13,770 nucleotides of DNA from positions 1 through 13,770 of the forward strand of contig DATDFC010000085.1 of NCBI GenBank assembly GCA_036522815.1. The letters are read 5' to 3'. Source of the DNA: AG41 sp036522815 (GTDB lineage: Bacteria > Gemmatimonadota > Gemmatimonadetes > Gemmatimonadales > GWC2-71-9). The first letter of the stretch is position 1. Each line of letters begins with the position of its first letter. The position numbers were made by a program, and so were the translations under genes. A model generated the notes under the pieces. It did not search any database. It was given only the letters and a program-made list of their open reading frames with translations, and was not told the origin of the DNA. Positions 9,483 through 13,770 of the stretch are shown here, piece after piece.

Positions 9483-10183
9483 CAGGGTATCGCGTCCACC
9501 GAGCCTACGCCCGCGAGCCGACCGTCCTCGAGCATCATGATCCGGTCCGCCCGCCCCGCGAGCTGCCGGTTGTGCGTCACCACCACCACCGCCGTCTCGT
9601 ACTCTCGCGCCAGGCGGAAGAACACATCGTGCAACCGGTCCGAGTTGGCGTGATCCAGGTTGCCCGACGGCTCGTCCGCCAGTACCACGCTGGGATCGTG
9701 CACCAACGCGCGCGCGACCGCGCAGCGTTGCTGCTCGCCGCCGGACAGCTCGGCGGGCCGGTGCGTCATGCGCCCCGCCAGCCCGACCAGCGAGAGCACT
9801 TCCTCCGCCCGCGAGCGCGCCCGGCGCGCCTCGTGTCCGCCGATCAGCAGAGGCATCATCACGTTCTCCAGCGCGGAGAATTCCCGCAAGAGATGATGGA
9901 ACTGAAACACGAACCCCAACTTGCGATTCCGCAGGTCCGCCAGGGCGTCCGGCTCCAGGTCCGCGTAGCGCGAGCCGTCGAGCCACACGTCCCCGCCGGT
10001 GGGTCGGTCCAGCGCGCCCAGCAGGTGCAGCAGGGTGCTCTTGCCCGCCCCCGACGCGCCCACGATGGCGACGAACTCCCCGCGCCGCACCTTGAGATCG
10101 ACAGCGCGCAACACCTCGAGCGGCTGGCCGTCGCCGCCGGCGAACACCTTGCGGATGCCCCGCGCCTCGAGCAGCGCCGTCAT
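9482..10183 (-). CDS. lolD: LolD-type lipoprotein-releasing ABC transporter ATPase
   Basis: LolD is the cytoplasmic ATPase of the inner-membrane LolCDE complex, which extracts outer-membrane lipoproteins and hands them to the carrier LolA. The 233-residue protein is the usual length and has Walker A GASGAGKS (42-49), a Q-loop in FVFQFHHLL (91-99), the signature LSGGEQQR (146-153), Walker B VVLADE (166-171) with the SGNLD D-loop, and the switch His204 (VVTHN). MacB/FtsE-type ATPases share these motifs; the paired LolC/E permease immediately upstream makes LolD the best call. The ATG (10181-10183) overlaps the permease stop as ATGA. No clear Shine-Dalgarno is visible, so translation is probably coupled. 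The stop overlaps the mcsA start by one base. Confidence 0.9.
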   Translation of the reverse strand: MTALLEARGIRKVFAGGDGQPLEVLRAVDLKVRRGEFVAIVGASGAGKSTLLHLLGALDRPTGGDVWLDGSRYADLEPDALADLRNRKLGFVFQFHHLLREFSALENVMMPLLIGGHEARRARSRAEEVLSLVGLAGRMTHRPAELSGGEQQRCAVARALVHDPSVVLADEPSGNLDHANSDRLHDVFFRLAREYETAVVVVTHNRQLAGRADRIMMLEDGRLAGVGSVDAIP

Positions 10184-11433
10184 TCGTAGCGGATCGCCGT
10201 CACGGGGTCGAGCCGCGCGGCCTGCAGCGAAGGGTAGAGCGGCGCGAGGGTCGCCACCACCAGACTCGCCGCGATCACCAGGAGCACGTCGACGGGTTGC
10301 GTATGCACCGGGAGGTGATCGATGAAATAGATGGACGGGTCGATCGGAATCCAGTGACCTCGGTTGACCATGCCACCCACGACCAGCCCCAACCCCACGC
10401 CCAGCGTCGTCCCGGTGAGCCCGATCAGGACGCCCTGCGCCAGGAAAACCCGGCGGATGGCGGCCCGCCGCAGACCCATGGCCAGCAGGATGCCGATCTC
10501 GCGCGTCTTGTCGCGCACCACCATCGACAGCATCCCCACCACGTTGAACGCGGCCACCACACAGATGAGGAACACCACGAACGCCATCGCGAGTTTCTCG
10601 AGCTTGAGCGCCGAAAACAACGAGGCGTTCTGCGATTGCCAGTCGAGCGCGCGGTACGGATAGCCGAGCCGCGTTTCCAGCGCCGCGCCGAACGGCCGGG
10701 CCTGCCACGGGTCGGCGAGACGCACCTCGATGCCCGTGACCCCCGTGTCGAGACCGGCGAAGCGCTGCGCCACGCGGCGGTCGAGCGCGACGTAGCTGTT
10801 GTCGTACTCGTACATGCCGGTGTCGAAGATGCCGCTCACTTCGAAGCGGTGGAACTTGGGCACGTAGGCGCCGACGCTGGGATTGAACTTGGCGCCGGCG
10901 GGCGCGACCAGGGTCACCACGTCGCCGGGGAAGGCCGAGAGCTTGGAGGCGAGGCGGGTGCCCAGCGCGATGCCACCCTCGACGTCGCGGCGCGTCGTCC
11001 GGAAGGTGAGGTCGCCCTTCGCGAAGTGCTGGGCGAAGCTCGTCACGGCGCGACTCGCGGTGTCGGGATCGACCCCGTACACCACCACGCCCTCGGCGTA
11101 GTCGTGTCCCGCGGAAATGAGGCCCTGCGTGAGGACGAAAGGCGCCGCCGCCTCGACACCCGGCGTGCGCCGGACCTGGCCCAGCACCTTGTGCCAGTCA
11201 TCGAGCCGCAGCCCTTCGCCGTAGGTGAGGACACGGAGGTGGGGGTTGGCGACGAGGATCTTGTCGCGCAGATCGGCCTGCAGGCCGTTCATCACGCCGA
11301 GGACCACCACCAGCGCCATGACGCCCACGGTGACGCCCCCAACCGCGATCACGGTGATGAGCGACAGCAGGCGCGACGAGCGACGGCTGCGCAGGTAGCG
11401 CAACGCGAGCCCGAGCTCCAGGCGCGACATCAT
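10180..11433 (-). CDS. LolC/LolE family lipoprotein-releasing permease
   Basis: This 417-residue inner-membrane protein has the LolC/E architecture: a TM helix at about 22-47, a large periplasmic domain (about 50-275), then three TM helices (about 280-305, 330-356 and 381-402), ending in DPVTAIRYE as is typical of the family. The first TM segment with VMNGLQADLRDKIL and the intracellular REIGILLAMGLRR (coupling region) are FtsX/MacB-type hallmarks. It works with LolD, encoded directly downstream. Only one permease gene is present, so the complex is either a homodimer (LolF-like) or uses a partner encoded elsewhere; I therefore assign neither lolC nor lolE. The start has two ATGs in tandem (11431-11433 and 11428-11430). 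The first overlaps the lysS stop as ATGA. No strong ribosome binding site is visible. Confidence 0.9.
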   Translation of the reverse strand: MMSRLELGLALRYLRSRRSSRLLSLITVIAVGGVTVGVMALVVVLGVMNGLQADLRDKILVANPHLRVLTYGEGLRLDDWHKVLGQVRRTPGVEAAAPFVLTQGLISAGHDYAEGVVVYGVDPDTASRAVTSFAQHFAKGDLTFRTTRRDVEGGIALGTRLASKLSAFPGDVVTLVAPAGAKFNPSVGAYVPKFHRFEVSGIFDTGMYEYDNSYVALDRRVAQRFAGLDTGVTGIEVRLADPWQARPFGAALETRLGYPYRALDWQSQNASLFSALKLEKLAMAFVVFLICVVAAFNVVGMLSMVVRDKTREIGILLAMGLRRAAIRRVFLAQGVLIGLTGTTLGVGLGLVVGGMVNRGHWIPIDPSIYFIDHLPVHTQPVDVLLVIAASLVVATLAPLYPSLQAARLDPVTAIRYE

Positions 11434-12902
11434 TCGGGCCGCAGCATCGGAAAGAGGATCACGTCGCGAATGTGCGGCTGGTCCGCCAGGATCATGAGCA
11501 GGCGATCGACCCCGAGCCCCACCCCGCCGGTGGGCGGCAGGCCGTACTCGAGCGCCCGGATGAAGTCCTCGTCCAGCTGCTGCGCCTCGGCATCGCCGGC
11601 CGCGCGCAGCCGGGCCTGCTGCTCGAAGCGGCGGCGCTGCTCGTCGGGATCGTTCAGCTCGCTGAAGGCGTTCGCCAGCTCGCGCTTCTGCACGAACAGC
11701 TCCCAGCGCTCCACCCGCGTCGGGTCGCCGCGCTTGAGCTTGGCGAGCGGCGACAACGCCACCGGATAGTCCAGCACGAACGTCGGCTGAATCAGGGTCG
11801 GCTCGGCGTAGCTCTTGAACACTTCATCCACCAGCTTGGCTCCCGCGAACGTGTCCGCGTCGGCGACGTCCTTGCGCTTCAGCGCCGCGCGCAGCTCGGC
11901 CTCGGTGGCGCGCGTGAGGTCGATCCCCGCCGTTTCGCGCACCAGGGCGTAGTAGTCCGTGCGCGCGAACGGCCGCTTGAAATCCAGCGTGGCCCCGTGC
12001 CGCTCCAGCGTCGTGCCGCCGAACAGCTCGTGCACCATCCCGGACACGAGCGCCTCCGTGAGCTGCAGCATCACCTCGTAGTCGGCATACGCCTCGTACC
12101 ACTCGGCCATCGTGAACTCGGGGTTATGGAAGCGGTCCATCCCCTCGTTACGGAAGTCGTGTCCGATCTCGTACACCTTCTCGAGCCCGCCCACGATGCA
12201 GCGCTTGAGATACAGCTCATCCGCGATGCGCAGGTAGACGTCGCTGTCGAGCGCCTCGTAGTGGGTGACGAACGGCCGGGCCGATGCGCCCCCGTACACC
12301 GGCTGCAGCACCGGCGTCTCCACCTCGAGGTAGCCGCGCGCATCGAGGAAACTGCGGACGTAGCCGACCGCGCGGGCCCGCAGCCGGAACACCTCGCGCA
12401 CTTCCGGATGCACCGCCAGATCGGCGTAGCGCTGCCGGGCGCGCAGCTCGGGGTCCGCCAGCTCGCCGTGGCGCTTCCCCTCCGCATCCTCCTTGCCGAG
12501 CGGCAGCGGGCGCAGCGACTTGGTGAGCAGCGTAAACCGCTGCACCCGCACGGTCACTTCACCGGTCTTGGTCCGGAACAGCGGACCCTCGACGCCGATC
12601 ACGTCGCCCAGATCGAGCAGTTTCACGACCTCGTACGCCTCGGCCCCGACGTCGTCGACCTTGAAGTAGACCTGAATCCTGCCCGAGCGATCCTCGAGAT
12701 GCGCGAACGTCGTCTTACCCATGGAGCGCAGCAGCACGAGCCGTCCCGCGAGACGGTGCACGGTCGCGTCCTCGAGCCGGAATCCCTCGAGCGCCGCCCG
12801 TACCGGGCCCGTGCGGTCGAACCGATAGGCGAACGGGACGACGCCGCGCTTCACCAGCTCGGCCAGCTTCTCGCGGCGGGCCGCCTCGACGAAGCTGGTC
12901 AC
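11430..12902 (-). CDS. lysS: Class II lysyl-tRNA synthetase
   Basis: LysRS charges tRNA-Lys with lysine in the cytoplasm. The 490-residue protein (E. coli LysS has 505) has an N-terminal anticodon-binding OB fold (about 45-130, with GKTTFAHLED and GDVIGVEG). The class II catalytic domain shows motif 1 near FLDARGYLEVETPVLQP (185-201), motif 2 in FRNEGMDRFHNPEFTMAEWY (250-269) and motif 3 in GVGLGVDRLLMIL (460-472). The HNPEFT signature and GLPPTGG before motif 3 favour LysRS over AspRS, AsnRS or the EpmA paralogue, which lacks the OB domain. The GTG start (12900-12902) overlaps the prfB TGA as GTGA, with AGGCGG four to nine bases ahead; the chain begins MTSFVEAARREKL. The frame is open further upstream inside prfB, but that part has no LysRS similarity. 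The prfB-lysS order is common in many bacteria. Confidence 0.95.
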   Translation of the reverse strand: MTSFVEAARREKLAELVKRGVVPFAYRFDRTGPVRAALEGFRLEDATVHRLAGRLVLLRSMGKTTFAHLEDRSGRIQVYFKVDDVGAEAYEVVKLLDLGDVIGVEGPLFRTKTGEVTVRVQRFTLLTKSLRPLPLGKEDAEGKRHGELADPELRARQRYADLAVHPEVREVFRLRARAVGYVRSFLDARGYLEVETPVLQPVYGGASARPFVTHYEALDSDVYLRIADELYLKRCIVGGLEKVYEIGHDFRNEGMDRFHNPEFTMAEWYEAYADYEVMLQLTEALVSGMVHELFGGTTLERHGATLDFKRPFARTDYYALVRETAGIDLTRATEAELRAALKRKDVADADTFAGAKLVDEVFKSYAEPTLIQPTFVLDYPVALSPLAKLKRGDPTRVERWELFVQKRELANAFSELNDPDEQRRRFEQQARLRAAGDAEAQQLDEDFIRALEYGLPPTGGVGLGVDRLLMILADQPHIRDVILFPMLRPE

Positions 12903-13770
12903 GCCGCCTGTCTTCCGAAGCGCTTCAGATATGCCTCGATGAACGGGTCCAGGTCGCCGTCCATCACCTTCTGGACGTCCGCCACCTTGAGCTCGGTGCG
13001 ATGGTCGTTCACCATGGTATACGGCTGGAACACGTAGGAGCGGATCTGGTTGCCCCACGAAATGTCGGTTTTCTGCTTGTCCACTTCCGCCTTCTTGGCT
13101 TCCCGCTCCGCCACCGCGCGCTCGTACAGGCGGGCCTTGAGCATCTTGAGCGCCGTCGCCTTGTTCTTGAACTGGCTGCGCTCCTGCTGGCACGACACCA
13201 CGATGTTCGTCGGCAGGTGGGTGATGCGCACCGCCGAGGACGTCTTGTTGACGTGCTGCCCGCCTTTGCCCGATGCGCGGAATGTGTCGATCCGCAAGTC
13301 GTCCGGGTTGATCTCGATCTCGATGTCCTCCTCCACCACCGGATAGACGAACACCGACGCGAACGACGTGTGCCGGCGCGACTGCGAGTCGAACGGCGAG
13401 ATGCGCACCAGGCGGTGCACGCCCTTTTCCGCCTTGAGCAGGCCGTAGGCGTACTGCCCGCTGATCTGGAGGTCGACGGACTTGATGCCCGCTTCTTCGC
13501 CCTCGAGCAGGTCGAGCAGCTCCACCGTGAAGCCGTGGCGCTCCGCCCAGCGTGTGTACATCCGCATCAACATCTCGGCCCAGTCCTGCGACTCGGTCCC
13601 GCCCGCGCCCGGATGAATCGTGAGCAACGCATCGCGCGCGTCGTCGCCGCCGCGCATCATGTTGCGGAGCTCGAGCCGCTCGAGCTCGCCCGCGATCTGC
13701 GCCGCTTCGGTGTCGAGCTCCCGCGCCAACGCCTCGTCGGGCTCCGCGTCGGCCAGCTCGGCGAGCCCGC
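12899..13770 (-). CDS. prfB: Peptide chain release factor 2, C-terminal part (N-terminus off the right edge)
   Basis: RF2 terminates translation at UGA and UAA. About 289 residues are visible; by comparison with E. coli RF2 (365 residues, GGQ at 250-252) roughly 80 N-terminal residues lie outside the window. SPF (in VRISPFDSQSRRH) is the stop-codon-reading tripeptide specific to RF2, as against PxT of RF1. SGKGGQHVNK contains the GGQ that triggers peptidyl-tRNA hydrolysis. The tail WGNQIRSYVFQPYTMVND...LDPFIEAYL is typical. The reading frame continues to the window edge (GLAELADAEPDEA before ARELDTEAA); a TTG at 13727-13729 could be mistaken for a start but lies within the coiled-coil N-terminal domain. 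The site where many prfB genes carry the autoregulatory +1 frameshift (about codon 25) is not included. The stop overlaps the lysS start. Because both prfB and lysS end or begin at UGA overlaps, RF2 reads its own stop at the coupling site. Confidence 0.95.
   Translation of the reverse strand, partial: GLAELADAEPDEALARELDTEAAQIAGELERLELRNMMRGGDDARDALLTIHPGAGGTESQDWAEMLMRMYTRWAERHGFTVELLDLLEGEEAGIKSVDLQISGQYAYGLLKAEKGVHRLVRISPFDSQSRRHTSFASVFVYPVVEEDIEIEINPDDLRIDTFRASGKGGQHVNKTSSAVRITHLPTNIVVSCQQERSQFKNKATALKMLKARLYERAVAEREAKKAEVDKQKTDISWGNQIRSYVFQPYTMVNDHRTELKVADVQKVMDGDLDPFIEAYLKRFGRQAA

Noticed and set aside
9483..9986. Upstream extension of McsA inside lolD (333 codons)
   Set aside because: It would bury the N-terminal CDNC zinc motif in an Arg/Gly-rich shadow of lolD; the ATG at 9482 gives the family's length.
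10184..10708. Upstream extension of LolD inside the permease gene (408 codons)
   Set aside because: The ABC domain starts at MTALLEARGIRKVF (10183); the extension reads the permease gene out of frame.
10297..13037. Two long plus-strand frames (10297-11769 and 11472-13037) opposite the permease, lysS and prfB
   Set aside because: Both run across gene junctions of the coding strand and have Arg/His/Glu-rich, motif-free translations.
12903..13193. Upstream extension of LysS inside prfB
   Set aside because: The added residues have no similarity to LysRS and overlap the conserved C-terminus of RF2; the GTG at 12902 gives a normal-length enzyme.
13727..13729. TTG as the start of prfB
   Set aside because: The frame stays open to the window edge and RF2 should have about 80 more residues upstream, so the gene is truncated by the window.

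Overview
The window is a strongly GC-rich bacterial chromosome segment. Every credible gene lies on the minus strand and runs from the right edge (position 13770) to the left edge (position 1). In transcription order they are prfB (5'-truncated), lysS, a LolC/E-type permease, lolD, mcsA, mcsB, clpC, bamA, skp/ompH, lpxD, an lpxC-fabZ fusion, and the first 12 codons of lpxA. There is no tRNA, rRNA, mobile element, repeat array or CRISPR, and no gene-free stretch over 100 bases.

The cell is a diderm that makes lipid A (LpxD, LpxC, LpxA), assembles beta-barrels (BamA, Skp) and sorts lipoproteins (LolD plus permease). It also carries the McsA-McsB-ClpC arginine-phosphorylation machinery, best known from Firmicutes. 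High GC, LPS genes, an LpxC-FabZ fusion (well known in the Bacteroidota/Chlorobi group) and mcsAB-clpC together suggest Gemmatimonadota or a close relative. This is an inference from gene content, not a sequence match.

Layout: 12899-13770 and 11430-12902 hold translation genes (release factor 2 and class II lysyl-tRNA synthetase). 9482-11433 holds a lipoprotein-releasing ABC transporter. 5421-9482 holds the protein-arginine-kinase and Clp unfoldase module. 2415-5424 holds outer-membrane protein biogenesis (BamA and the periplasmic chaperone Skp). 1-2406 holds lipid A synthesis, joined to fatty acid synthesis through the FabZ domain.

The genes are packed so tightly that eight of the eleven junctions overlap, mostly as ATGA or GTGA, and the other gaps are 8, 13 and 61 bases. 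This implies one long, translationally coupled transcript or a set of nested ones. Strong Shine-Dalgarno sequences were seen at the two clearest non-overlapping starts, clpC and skp. The individual genes are conserved families. The points worth a second look are the arginine kinase module sitting, without ctsR, between the Lol and Bam genes of a diderm; a sharp codon-usage change inside mcsB; a degenerate allosteric motif at the McsB C-terminus; the LpxC-FabZ fusion; and a CxxC motif in a predicted surface loop of BamA.
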